Shown: one piece after another, positions 24,261 through 32,537 of the stretch | Layout of the letters: each line of letters opens with the position of its first letter | How positions within the stretch are numbered: the stretch's first letter is position 1 | NCBI RefSeq assembly: GCF_015350995.1 | Contig: NZ_JADKRW010000009.1 | Location: 1-64,000, forward strand | Direction of reading: 5' to 3' | Length of the DNA stretch: 64,000 nucleotides | Source of the DNA: Curtobacterium sp. VKM Ac-1393 | Lineage (GTDB): Bacteria > Actinomycetota > Actinomycetes > Actinomycetales > Microbacteriaceae | Translations under genes and position numbers: made by a program | Notes under the pieces: model-generated | Seen by the model: the letters and a program-made list of their open reading frames with translations, nothing else | Told to the model about the DNA's origin: nothing | The model's database searches: none

Positions 24261-25232
24261 ATGAAGGCTTCGAGGTTGCTGCATCTCCTGCTGCTCTTGC
24301 AGACGCGCCAGCGCATGACCACGACCGAGCTCGCCGAGCGTCTGGAGGTGTCCCGGCGGACGGTGCTGCGGGATGTCGAGGCGCTCTCGATGGCAGGTGT
24401 GCCGGTTTATGCCGAACGGGGGCGCAACGGCGGGATCGTCTTGCTCCCCGGTGCGCGGCTCAATGTCTCGCACCTGGAACCTGGGGAGCTGGAAGCACTG
24501 TCCGTCGCTGGTTTGGACGGCGAGCATCTCGAGCGCCTCGGACTGACTGCAGTGCATGAGACGGCCGCGCGGAAGATCGCTGCCCGTCAGGCCGCGGCGC
24601 CCGGGGCTCCGAACTTGACGCGATTGGCTGACCTGGTCGTGGTGGACAGCAGCGCGTGGCTGGCAGATCCGAGGGCGGAGGTGGACGTCGCCGAACTTGC
24701 GTGGGCGCTGCGTCACCGACGTCGGATGCAAATCCAGTACCGGCGCAGCGCCGAGGGGCGGGCCTCGCCCCGTATCGTCGACCCGTACGGGCTCGCGGCG
24801 AAGTCGGGCCGCTGGTACCTCATCGCCGACGACCTGGGCACCGGCCGGCTGTTCGCCCTGGAACGGCTCTCGGACTACAAGCCGCTCGACGCACCGGCCG
24901 CCCTTCGCTCAGGTCAAACCCTCCGCACCGTGTGGGCGGCGCTGAAAGAACGCACCGAGTCGCCAGGTCGGGTGAGCGTGACCGTCCGCCTCCGAGAAAG
25001 CCGACTCGACCTCGCACGACGCATCCTCGGCACCCGCATCCACGAGGTCTCCTGCGCGGAGAAAGGGTGGTGCACCGTCGTCGTCCGCTACCCCGACGTC
25101 GAATCAGTGCGTCAGCTCCTCCAGTTCGGCGACCACATCGAGATACTCACCCCGGAAACAGCCCGCGAACGCATCCGTCAGCTCGCCACGGACATGGCCG
25201 AGCGGCACTCGCCCCAGTCTGATGACCGGTAA
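24261..25232 (+). CDS. WYL-domain transcriptional regulator (YafY type)
   Basis: This 323-residue protein has an N-terminal DeoR-like HTH (LLHLLLLLQTRQRMTTTELAERL, SRRTVLRDVEALS, GRNGGIVLLPG). The WYL domain lies at about 140-220 (AELAWALRHRRRMQIQYR, PRIVDPYGLAAKSGRWYLIAD), and the WCX extension reaches to the end. Such proteins often repress divergent stress or metabolic genes. ATG 24261 fits the family better than the GTG three codons upstream. Confidence 0.9.
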   Translation: MKASRLLHLLLLLQTRQRMTTTELAERLEVSRRTVLRDVEALSMAGVPVYAERGRNGGIVLLPGARLNVSHLEPGELEALSVAGLDGEHLERLGLTAVHETAARKIAARQAAAPGAPNLTRLADLVVVDSSAWLADPRAEVDVAELAWALRHRRRMQIQYRRSAEGRASPRIVDPYGLAAKSGRWYLIADDLGTGRLFALERLSDYKPLDAPAALRSGQTLRTVWAALKERTESPGRVSVTVRLRESRLDLARRILGTRIHEVSCAEKGWCTVVVRYPDVESVRQLLQFGDHIEILTPETARERIRQLATDMAERHSPQSDDR

Positions 25233-25335
25233 GCGCCATACCCCACCGTCGATCAATGTCCCCGGTCAGTACACCTAACGATCCCTCACGCTCACTCGGA
25301 CCGGTGGTGTCGGCGCGATCGGTGAAGATGGATCC

Positions 25336-25638
25336 ATGGCCACCGTCCGCGGCACGATCCGCTCCACGAACACCATCACCGCTGACGGCCTTGCAGACGA
25401 CCAGAGCACCGCCCGGGCCCGCGCCGTCGACGGGTTGGATCTCGCCGGGTACGACGTCGTGCAGACGAACACGCTGAGCTCGACCGCGGCCGGGAACATC
25501 ACCGTTCGCGCTGTCGCCCGGTCGACCGAGAACCAGCCGCACGAAGCGTCCGGGCCGAACTACGAAGCTGCCCTGGCCGCGTATCTCCAGTCGATCCCCG
25601 ACGGGTGGATCAGCCTCGGCATCACCATCGACGCCTGA
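25336..25638 (+). CDS. Small beta-rich hypothetical protein
   Basis: This 100-residue protein is rich in Thr/Ala/Asp, with alternating strand patterns (TVRGTIRSTNTITADG, NITVRAVARSTEN), and ends PDGWISLGITIDA. It has no signal peptide and no cysteine. It lies 103 bp after the WYL gene and 23 bp before the next small gene. I recognise no family. Confidence 0.55.
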   Translation: MATVRGTIRSTNTITADGLADDQSTARARAVDGLDLAGYDVVQTNTLSSTAAGNITVRAVARSTENQPHEASGPNYEAALAAYLQSIPDGWISLGITIDA

Positions 25639-25661
25639 CGTCGACGAGAGACGATAGGGAC

Positions 25662-25856
25662 ATGGCAATCCACCCCGCGATTGTGCTCACCTGCGATGGT
25701 TACCAGTGCAGCGAGAAGCTTGCCCTGATCGGCCCCAACGCGGTCAGCTACCACGGCGCGCGTGGCCACGCGGAATCGTACGGGTGGGACTGCTCAGCAG
25801 ACGACGTCGACTGGTGCCCGGGCTGCAGGGCAGCGCAGGCAGCACTCGGCTCCTGA
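25662..25856 (+). CDS. Small cysteine-pair protein
   Basis: This 64-residue protein carries CDGYQC near the N-terminus, a single cysteine in the middle (GWDCSAD), and CPGC near the C-terminus, a likely zinc-binding pattern. ATG 25662 follows GATAGGGA. It is comparable to, but not clearly homologous with, the zinc-ribbon-like protein at 4955-5203. Confidence 0.6.
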   Translation: MAIHPAIVLTCDGYQCSEKLALIGPNAVSYHGARGHAESYGWDCSADDVDWCPGCRAAQAALGS

Positions 25857-26170
25857 TCTGCTGTGTCGGGCCCCCGGTACCGTCGCGCGTTCTGCGCCAG
25901 CCCAACCGGTTCACGGCGGCACTGCAGTGCAGCCCTGATGCCTAGCGCCCGGACGCAGAATAGTCGAGGAGGTTCCCCTGCTTGATCGCACGGTGACGAG
26001 GCACGTCGACGGTCAACCACCGCAACACCTCGAGCGCTCACAGTCGACGCTGGTGTCGATCGCTGCGACGGTGCCAGTGCCCCACTGGTCCGGCACCGCC
26101 GCCGCGACCTCACCGCGAACGGACGGCGAGCCATGACCCAGGAGCAAGCTCAAACCGAGTCGACGCGAGG
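25857..26170. other. Gap of 314 bp, nothing recognised
   Basis: Reading frames on both strands are short and arginine rich with no plausible start. I see no RNA gene or strong hairpin. Confidence 0.4.
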
Positions 26171-26761
26171 TTACGCCCTCGCGGGCGTCCGGGAAAGACC
26201 CATCCGCCACCAGGGTCGGACTAGGCGGGATGCGTCCTCGAGCGGGTAGATCTCCAGACCACGCACATCGGCAGTCAGTTCCTTCTCCCAGCCCTCCATG
26301 AACCGCGCGAAAACACGGTCGCCCGGGATCCTCGTGACCCAGATACTCCCGGCTATTCCCGGCGCTTGACGAGAACGAGCAAAGTCGCGAGCCTGCTGCA
26401 CGTCAAGGCTCCACGAGAGCCCTTCCCGGTTCGCTTCCGTCGCACCCCGATACGCCAACGAAGAGCGCCGCGGCCGGCGCCGCACGATCGTGTCTTCCGT
26501 GTACGCCGCACACTCGAACATCGCCCGCCACACTTCGGCCGGCACCGGTGACTCGTCGCGTCGATTCAGCCACATGGACGGCAAGAAGAGCGTCACCATC
26601 CCGGACGTGAGTTCTCCGACCTGGAAACACTGGACCACCTCGGCCTCGGGCCTGAAGTTCCCTGTTCGGTTCATCAGAGCGAGCACACCGGCGACCTCGG
26701 CGTTCGTCAGAGTGAGCTGACGCCTCGCCGCCATGCGCCACACTTCTGCCTCATCGATCAC
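26171..26761 (-). CDS. Hypothetical protein with ADP-ribosyltransferase-like pattern
   Basis: The protein has about 196 residues (GTG 26761; an ATG nine codons later is also possible). The second half reads SLAYRGA, GLSWSLDVQQARDFARSR, GSIWVTRIPGDRVFA, and then EGWEKELTAD. The order Arg (YRG), S-W-S, A..FA and a late Glu matches the ART fold seen in many phage and bacterial proteins. This is inference, not a recognised family. The gene follows a small membrane-protein gene by 10 bp, so they form an operon. Confidence 0.5.
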   Translation of the reverse strand: MIDEAEVWRMAARRQLTLTNAEVAGVLALMNRTGNFRPEAEVVQCFQVGELTSGMVTLFLPSMWLNRRDESPVPAEVWRAMFECAAYTEDTIVRRRPRRSSLAYRGATEANREGLSWSLDVQQARDFARSRQAPGIAGSIWVTRIPGDRVFARFMEGWEKELTADVRGLEIYPLEDASRLVRPWWRMGLSRTPARA

Positions 26762-26771
26762 GGAGGTGTCG

Positions 26772-27149
26772 TCACTTCGCGCTGTCGATCACGTGCTGCG
26801 GCGATCCGCAGTAGCGGATTGCGAGACCCGCCGGGGCGCCGTCAACGCGCTCACCATCAGCCTCCGGCGTCGTGGCGGTCTCGTAGACCTTCTGGATCTG
26901 CTCCGCGGAATAGCCCTGCTTCGCCAGCTCGAGGACGCCGTTCGCGTACGAAACACAGCCCACTTCCCGCACCAGCTGGAGATTCTCCTCATCACTTCCG
27001 CTCAGGGAGCTTGAAATCGCGAACGGGATTGCGACAAGGAGCCCAACCCCCGCCGCGATGCCGACTGCAAGCACCCCGACGAGGATCATCCATACCCGCG
27101 CCCACCCCGAGTGTCGAACAGTGAAACCGGTGTTGTCCTGAGTGCTCAT
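26772..27149 (-). CDS. Single-pass membrane protein upstream of the ART-like gene
   Basis: This 125-residue protein has one strong membrane helix (residues about 18-45, VWMILVGVLAVGIAAGVGLLVAIPF). A soluble domain follows with CVSYANGVLELAKQGYSAEQIQKVY and a late IRYCGSPQHV, so two cysteines may pair. The gap to the downstream gene is 10 bp. It may be an anchor or partner for it; function unknown. Confidence 0.6.
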   Translation of the reverse strand: MSTQDNTGFTVRHSGWARVWMILVGVLAVGIAAGVGLLVAIPFAISSSLSGSDEENLQLVREVGCVSYANGVLELAKQGYSAEQIQKVYETATTPEADGERVDGAPAGLAIRYCGSPQHVIDSAK

Positions 27150-27414
27150 GGTGCCGACGGTAACGCGGATTCGCCGCGCCGTGGAACGACCGTCCTACGG
27201 GCGTGTCCCCGCATGACCCACCTGCCCCGCCGTGGCCGGCGAGACACCGGCTAAGCGGTACCCCAGCACCGCCCATCGAGGAAGGTCAAGACGAGAGCCC
27301 GTAACTTTAAGGCGCACATGCCGTCTCGATAGTGGCTCCTGTGGACGTGTTGCGATTCGGTGTCGATGATCGTCCGAGCGGAGGATCCGCCCAGATCGGT
27401 GGTTGTGTGTCGCC
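27150..27414. other. Divergent gap, no gene
   Basis: The region separates the membrane-protein operon on the minus strand from a small plus-strand gene and should hold both promoters. I could not assign boxes with confidence. Confidence 0.3.
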
Positions 27415-27714
27415 ATGACTAATTCAGGGGTGAGCCGAGTTGCTGGTTGGATCGCGGTCGCGGTCGCTGCGGTGCTCGTGGTCGTGTTCTTTGCGTTCGT
27501 CCTGCAGGGCAGCTCCTGCAACGACGCAGCATCCGGTACCGACAGCACCTGCAGCGCGACCGGGCCCGCGGTCGGCACGGCCGGGGTCTGGGTGATTTCG
27601 GTACTCGGAGCCGCCGTCATCGCAATCGCTATCTGGCGCGCAATCGTCGCCGCACGGACGACAGCGGCCGGCAACACCGAATCGGTATCACCGGCCGCCG
27701 AAGTGCGTCGCTAG
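27415..27714 (+). CDS. Small two-helix membrane protein with a cysteine pair
   Basis: This 99-residue protein has helices at about 8-28 (VAGWIAVAVAAVLVVVFFAFV) and 52-75 (GVWVISVLGAAVIAIAIW). The loop between them holds SSCNDAASGTDSTCSAT, likely an extracellular disulfide. Its stop overlaps that of the convergent lipoprotein gene by four bases. Function unknown. Confidence 0.55.
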   Translation: MTNSGVSRVAGWIAVAVAAVLVVVFFAFVLQGSSCNDAASGTDSTCSATGPAVGTAGVWVISVLGAAVIAIAIWRAIVAARTTAAGNTESVSPAAEVRR

Positions 27715-28277
27715 CCGGCCGCTTCCTCAAAGGTGACCTGCTCCGGGAGCGTGTCGCCGCCCTCATCGCCCTCGGGAACCTTCGTGAACGTGGACACGTC
27801 GGACGTCGACGCCGATCGCTTCGCAGCGGTCTGCGTCGCCTCCTCGTACAGGCCGGCCTCGCCACCGGTGACGTAATACTGGCTGGCGAGATCGCCATCA
27901 AGCCCGGAGGCCGTGAGGTACAGCAGGTAGGTCCCGCCATCCTCGAGGAACGCCGCAGGCCCCGGGTTCGCGGTGCTGCCAAGCTGCCGGACGACGATGT
28001 CGCTACCGGCATCCACCCCGTCGGCATCCTTCGGAGCATCAGCGACATGCAGAGTCGAGAGAGTGAAGTCTCCGGATCCCTCGATGTCCTGCGCGACGTG
28101 CTGTTCCGTGACCGTGCCGGACACTACGAGGGTGCTGGCGTCCGACAGATCCGCGGTGGATGAGTAGAACTCGACCCGTGACCCGTGGCTGCTGCTCGAT
28201 ACGCAGCCGGCGAGAGCGGCGATCGAGGCGGCAGCGAGGACGAGACCGGCGCCGCTGCGGATGATGTGCTTGTTCAT
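27711..28277 (-). CDS. Lipoprotein downstream of a matrixin-like protease
   Basis: This 188-residue protein has a lipobox (ALAGC, Cys near residue 25). The mature domain resembles small secreted actinobacterial domains with VVSGTVTEQHVAQD, then RQLGS and GGTYLLYLTASG, probably a beta-barrel. It starts 14 bp after the protease stop, so the two genes form a unit. It may be a surface partner or inhibitor of the protease; that is inference. Confidence 0.65.
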   Translation of the reverse strand: MNKHIIRSGAGLVLAAASIAALAGCVSSSSHGSRVEFYSSTADLSDASTLVVSGTVTEQHVAQDIEGSGDFTLSTLHVADAPKDADGVDAGSDIVVRQLGSTANPGPAAFLEDGGTYLLYLTASGLDGDLASQYYVTGGEAGLYEEATQTAAKRSASTSDVSTFTKVPEGDEGGDTLPEQVTFEEAAG

Positions 28278-28291
28278 GTGCGCGGTCCCTT

Positions 28292-28864
28292 TCAGTAGAT
28301 GGAGTTCAGGCCGGCGACTTCGTCGGCGGTGAGGTTACGAATGCCTGCGCCGTATGCGGCAGATGCACTCTTGTACATGACGTGCTTTACACCCGAGACG
28401 TGGTCGAGACCGAGACCGTGCCCGAGCTCGTGCAACCACACGACTTTCAGCTGCGCGACCGGCTTACCCGCGAGGTAGTGCGTGTTCAGGAACGAGTGGG
28501 CACTGGTCGTGCGTGAGCCGATGTGGATCTGGTCGGTGTGGCCCTCGTAGCCGGTCGCGCCTTCGTTGGTCTGCGCCGCGGTGAACGCGGGTCCACCCGT
28601 GTTGGTGAGGGTCAGGTTCACATCCGTTGCGGAGATGTTCGTGGCCGCCTGTCCGATCGCTGTCCGGTAGTTCCCCGACGTCGTGGCCACGTACACGCGG
28701 AGGTTCCCGTTGGCCCAGTTGTAGCCGAGCTTCGCGTACGCCTGCGCGGACGTGGGCAATGCGACCATCGCCCCCACCGCCAAGACAGCGGTTCCCAGCA
28801 TCACGTACCGTCGTGTCCGCCCCGCCTGCACACGTGCAGCGAAACGAGCAGTGAACTTGTTCAT
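28292..28864 (-). CDS. Secreted matrixin-type zinc metalloprotease
   Basis: This 190-residue protein has a signal peptide at residues 20-43 with cleavage near QAYA. The catalytic signature HELGHGLGLDH (HExxHxxGxxH) is followed by HVMYKSA, whose Met gives the metzincin Met-turn. It is close to the minimum size for a matrixin catalytic domain. Substrate unknown; it is exported and probably cleaves surface or host proteins. First gene of the pair with the lipoprotein. Confidence 0.85.
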   Translation of the reverse strand: MNKFTARFAARVQAGRTRRYVMLGTAVLAVGAMVALPTSAQAYAKLGYNWANGNLRVYVATTSGNYRTAIGQAATNISATDVNLTLTNTGGPAFTAAQTNEGATGYEGHTDQIHIGSRTTSAHSFLNTHYLAGKPVAQLKVVWLHELGHGLGLDHVSGVKHVMYKSASAAYGAGIRNLTADEVAGLNSIY

Positions 28865-29240
28865 GTCACCCCAAAGATCCGAACGAACGGGGCAACCAGG
28901 AGCCCCGCGTCAGCGCGGCCCCTCCCCCCGTGAGTGATCGTCGAGTCGATCCCCCAACGTGATCGAAGCATGATGGCGCCGGTGCACCAAGCACCGTTAC
29001 CAACTCGACACAGGAAACGCATAAGTGGATACCGGCTTCCCCGTCTCCCCGCGCCAGCTGCTACAGCCCGGTAGCCGATCCCTCACCGGTACGGCACTCC
29101 GACGGGCGGTCCCGTCACGACGATGCAACACTGTCACGAGAGAAGGGGACCGGCCAACGTTAGCTGGCGGGTCCCTCCTCCATGCGATATCGACCAGTCA
29201 GCCGGACGTCTCGCCGCAAGCCCTATGTGTCACACGAACC
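28865..29240. other. Non-coding gap with hairpin and dispersed motif
   Basis: No ORF here looks real. GGTAGCCGATCCCT at 29070-29083 is a member of the dispersed TAGCCGATC family. GGGACCGGCCA and TGGCGGGTCCC (about 29145-29175) form an imperfect hairpin, possibly a terminator for the minus-strand relic region or a plus-strand transcript. Confidence 0.45.
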
Positions 29241-29884
29241 TCAACCCGCGGCGTAGAGCTGAACGGCCGGGCTGTTGCCGACTGTTCCTGCAGCCACGTT
29301 CAGCCGCACGTTGGAAGCCGAGGTGCCCACAGCGATAGTTTCGGCATGTGATGTGATTCCTACGAGGAACGAATCACTTACCTGGTGCAGGCCAGCATTA
29401 CGAAACGCATCGATGGCCGTGCCCTCAGGCAGCAGCACTCCTTGCGCGGAGAGGTCAGTGTCGTCGAGGCGAAGCGTGAGGCCTGCCTGCTTGAAGTCAC
29501 TGGCGCTACGGACCGAAATAGTGACGTACTCACCATCGACCGCGACGAGCACCGCTCCCCCGTCGTGGTCGCAGCTCGCCAGAACTGCACCGATCCGTCA
29601 TCGCCGACATGCTGCAGTGTTGCCGAGTCGACGCCGGCGTTGACCAGCGACTCCTCGTGGATGGCAACGGGCAACGCTACGGGTGCAGCCACGTCGCTGC
29701 TGCTTGTCGTGATGGTCGAGGGTGCTGCGACTCGCATTCCCGTCGTCAGGCCGGTGTCCCCTACAGAAACCTCTGTCTCATAAATGCCGCCACCGTAAGC
29801 CCCTTCCGCGACGTCCGCATCGGCCTGCAGGCCGACGCACAGCGAGCAATGAGCCTGCACCTCAACCAGTTCTGTTTCACGCAA
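29241..29884 (-). pseudogene. Frameshifted hypothetical gene
   Basis: Two overlapping minus-strand frames both look coding in turn. The first (from about 29884) reads VAEGAYGGGIYETEVSVGD ... NAGVDSATLQHVGDDGSVQ. The second continues from about 29600 with IGAVLASCDHDGGAVLVAVD ... EYVTISVRSASDFKQAG and ends SPAVQLYAAG. One insertion or deletion near 29600 would join them into a protein of about 210 residues, with beta-rich repeats. Family unknown; the N-terminus may also be lost. A programmed shift cannot be excluded. Confidence 0.5.
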
Positions 29885-29930
29885 GCGGATACGAGCAAAT
29901 CACGAAGATCGCGCCGGCCCCACTCGGCCC

Positions 29931-29948
29931 GGTAGCCGATCGGCTACC
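29931..29948. repeat. Perfect 18-bp palindrome of the TAGCCGATC family
   Basis: GGTAGCCGATCGGCTACC is a perfect inverted repeat in the gap between two minus-strand ORFs. It matches GGTAGGCGATCGGCTACC at 9652-9669 at 17 of 18 positions. Confidence 0.75.
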
Positions 29949-30012
29949 GCGACGGCGCCGGAAGCTTTGGGGGCATCCTTGCCGCGCGCCGTGCTCTGCA
30001 CATGGGGAGGAT

Positions 30013-30255
30013 CTACTCCTCGATCGGGCCGCCGACTTCCGGCTCTTCGACGGGAACGAAGGCCGCGTGAAGCTGTTCGATTTCGTCGGCTTCGATGACG
30101 ACGTAGTCCACCCCCTCGAGCGGTTCGACATCGTCGCTTCCGCTTGGGCGGTATTGAGGCTGGGTCAGGACGATGGCGCGGTGTGGGTGGGGATCAGGGT
30201 CGTTGCCGAACTCCCATAGGACGCCGCTGACCCATCCGGCTGATTTGAGCACCAT
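30013..30255 (-). CDS. Small acidic hypothetical protein
   Basis: This 80-residue protein is acidic, especially at the C-terminus (EADEIEQLHAAFVPVEEPEVGGPIEE), with an N-terminal LKSAGWVSGVLWEFGNDPDP. No membrane helix. Function unknown. It lies just outside the block that starts with the butanediol-type dehydrogenase. Confidence 0.5.
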   Translation of the reverse strand: MVLKSAGWVSGVLWEFGNDPDPHPHRAIVLTQPQYRPSGSDDVEPLEGVDYVVIEADEIEQLHAAFVPVEEPEVGGPIEE

Positions 30256-30465
30256 GGCGACCTGGACAACCTCGTCCTCTGGGGCATCACCGAGGCCAGC
30301 ACGTGCCGGATCGATCAGCCGAGTCGGTCAAATCACCACACCACGTTGTGTGGAGGGTGCAGGCTCTGAAGCAGATAGGGCAAAGCCCCTGCGCCCATCG
30401 AGGTGGCAGGACATCTTCGCGGAGGCCCCGAGGGAGACACCACCCGCGCTGCTGGCCGGGTGTGG

Positions 30466-31521
30466 TTAGGGGTGGACCAGAATCTTGACGTGGTCCTCGT
30501 TATGGTGAATTAGCTGGTCGAAGCCGTGCTCCACCAGGTCGTCGAGCGCGATGCGACCGGTTATGAACGGGGCGAGATTGAGTCGGCCAGATCGAACAAG
30601 CTCGATCGTGGCTGCGTGGTCGTTCGCGTACGCGATGGTGCCCCGCAAGTCGATCTCCTTGACGACAAGCTTCTCGAGATCGACTACGGGCTTGTGTCCC
30701 CAGATTGACACGTTCACGATGACGGCGCCAGGCCCGACCGCCTCAAGCAGGGTGTCGAGCACAACATCGACACCGGAGCATTCGAACGCCACGTCGGCGC
30801 CGCGCCCATCGGTGAACGTGCGGACCTCGTCAGGCACGTCGACTTCGGTCGGATCCAGCACGCGGTCGGCGACACCGGTACGGAGCGCCATCGCTTTGCG
30901 CGCGGCGCTCACCTCGCTGAGAACAACCGTGAGTCCCTCCGCCTTGCAGATCGCGGCGGTGAGGAGGCCGATCGGACCTCCGCCGCCGATCAGGACGACG
31001 TCGCCGGCCGACGCTCCGCTGCGGACGAATGCGTGGTGTCCGACCGAAAGCGGCTCGATGAGCGCGGCCTGGTCGAGGGGTAGGTCGCCGACGGAGTGGA
31101 CCCAGCGGCGCTCGACGACGATCTTCTCGGACAATCCACCGCCGCGGCCGGCGAGCCCGATGAAGTTCATGTCGGGGGAAAGTTGGTATTCGACGCCAGG
31201 CACAACGCGCACGTCGTCATGGATGATGTACGGCTCCACGACGACGTGCTCTCCGATCGAGAGGTCGGTGACGCCCTCGCCAAGAGCTGCAACCGTACCG
31301 GACATCTCGTGTCCGAGTGTCACGGGCGCTGCCTCCCCCGAGATCGGGTGCGGGAATCCGGCCGGCGGTACGAAGATTGGGCCGTCCAGATACTCGTGCA
31401 GGTCAGTCCCGCAAATGCCGCACCAGGCGACGTTGATGAGAACAGTCCCGGGGCTGGCTTCCGGCGTCGGAACATCCTCGATCCGGATGTCGCCGCGGGC
31501 GTGGTAACGAGCTGCCTTCAT
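30466..31521 (-). CDS. Zinc-dependent alcohol dehydrogenase, 2,3-butanediol dehydrogenase type
   Basis: This 351-residue protein is a medium-chain dehydrogenase. The catalytic zinc ligands are Cys in WCGICGTDLHEY and His in GHEMSG; the Rossmann motif is GGGGPIGLL. The insert SPDMNFIGLAGRGGGLSE and the LDGPIFVPP region are typical of (R,R)-butanediol dehydrogenases, which interconvert acetoin and 2,3-butanediol with NAD(H). Other secondary alcohols are possible. The long open frame upstream of ATG 31521 is a shadow. It lies downstream of the DoxX gene within a fermentative block. Confidence 0.85.
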   Translation of the reverse strand: MKAARYHARGDIRIEDVPTPEASPGTVLINVAWCGICGTDLHEYLDGPIFVPPAGFPHPISGEAAPVTLGHEMSGTVAALGEGVTDLSIGEHVVVEPYIIHDDVRVVPGVEYQLSPDMNFIGLAGRGGGLSEKIVVERRWVHSVGDLPLDQAALIEPLSVGHHAFVRSGASAGDVVLIGGGGPIGLLTAAICKAEGLTVVLSEVSAARKAMALRTGVADRVLDPTEVDVPDEVRTFTDGRGADVAFECSGVDVVLDTLLEAVGPGAVIVNVSIWGHKPVVDLEKLVVKEIDLRGTIAYANDHAATIELVRSGRLNLAPFITGRIALDDLVEHGFDQLIHHNEDHVKILVHP

Positions 31522-31646
31522 GGTTGTTTTCTCTCGTGAGTCGAGCGCCGGCGGGAAGTCCGGCGGCGCTCTATGTAGCACTTGGGGGCGGAACTGTAGA
31601 GGCCGGTGGCGGACCCCCCCACGGCATCCGCCACCGGTCGTTCGTG

Positions 31647-32240
31647 TCAGGCGAGCCACTGTGCTCGGCGGACCAGCGGCAGCTGCTTCCACCAGTCGCC
31701 GATCCCCCAGGTGTCGCCGGCCGAGACCGCTGCGACCGCGATGAGGGCAAGTGCGTAGACGATGTGGTAGTCGACCAGGGGGTTCGTCGAGGCGGCGTTC
31801 GCGGTAAAGGGCCACTCCGCCAAGTACATCAGCAGCATCACCACGCTGCCGGCGACGGCGCTGAGGCGCAGGCCGACGCCCGCCATCACGGCGAGACCGA
31901 TACCGAGCATGGCGGCCATGAACAGCACGTCGGTGACCGGGCTCGCGATCGATGCGAAGAATCCCTTGAGGGGTCCGCTCACGGCGTCGCTCATCAGGAA
32001 GCCCTGGCTCGGGGCTCCCCCGTGGATCCAGGCGCCAGCGGCGGGGGTCGAGAACCCGAGTCCAAAGGTCTTGTCGAGGAAGGCCCAGAGGAAAACGAAC
32101 CCCGTCCCTAGCCGGAGCGCGGCGAGTGCACGCCGGCCGACGACCGTGGTGACGACGCTCCGTTCGGCGGCGGCCGCCTGCGGCTGGACAACGCCGGCGG
32201 GGTGTTCCGTGTGGTGCAGGTCGTGCGCTGTCGTTGTCAT
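31647..32240 (-). CDS. DoxX-like integral membrane protein
   Basis: This protein of about 197 residues has four to five hydrophobic helices and the pattern ALAALRLGTGFVFLWAFLDK, AWIHGGAPSQGFL, and YHIVYALALIAVAA near the C-terminus. DoxX-family proteins are small membrane proteins linked to quinone oxidoreductases or redox stress; the exact role is unclear. ATG 32240 is chosen, because GGAGG lies 10 bases upstream of it, while the ATG at 32249 touches that Shine-Dalgarno. Three DosR-type boxes lie upstream. Confidence 0.8.
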   Translation of the reverse strand: MTTTAHDLHHTEHPAGVVQPQAAAAERSVVTTVVGRRALAALRLGTGFVFLWAFLDKTFGLGFSTPAAGAWIHGGAPSQGFLMSDAVSGPLKGFFASIASPVTDVLFMAAMLGIGLAVMAGVGLRLSAVAGSVVMLLMYLAEWPFTANAASTNPLVDYHIVYALALIAVAAVSAGDTWGIGDWWKQLPLVRRAQWLA

Positions 32241-32322
32241 GGTGCTCATCCCTCCGGACTATCGCTCGGGCCCGTCGCCCTCGCTGTGCTGCAATCCTCC
32301 TGCGGCTGGACGGGCGACGACA

Positions 32323-32505
32323 GGGACCGAGGTCCCGGATCGGCGCCTGACGTCCTCGGCCGCACCAGCGCGACGGTCCGGCGCCGGGGCCCTGGTCGGC
32401 GCGGGTGCCAGACGTGACCGGCACCGGGCGGGTGCAGGTCCTCCCGGATGGTCACGGGCTCCTCCTCGCCCGCCCTGGCCCGTCGGGCGGGACCAACGGC
32501 CCTGC
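32323..32505. promoter_or_regulatory. Three DosR-type boxes between doxX-like and ackA genes
   Basis: GGGACCGAGGTCCC (32323-32336) is a perfect GGGAC-N4-GTCCC. GGGGCCCTGGTCGG (32386-32399) is a weaker, inverted form. GGGACCAACGGCCCTG (32490-32505) fits the mycobacterial DosR consensus (GGGACT--nGGCCCT). They sit in the divergent promoter region, and a DosS/DosR-like pair is encoded 5 kb away. Confidence 0.7.
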
Positions 32506-32537
32506 CCGCGCGCACGGATCGGCGAGAGTGTCGACCC

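Noticed and set aside
31522-32424. Long upstream extension of the butanediol-type dehydrogenase frame
   Set aside because: It runs antiframe through the DoxX gene and is Arg/Pro rich; the family start is ATG 31521.
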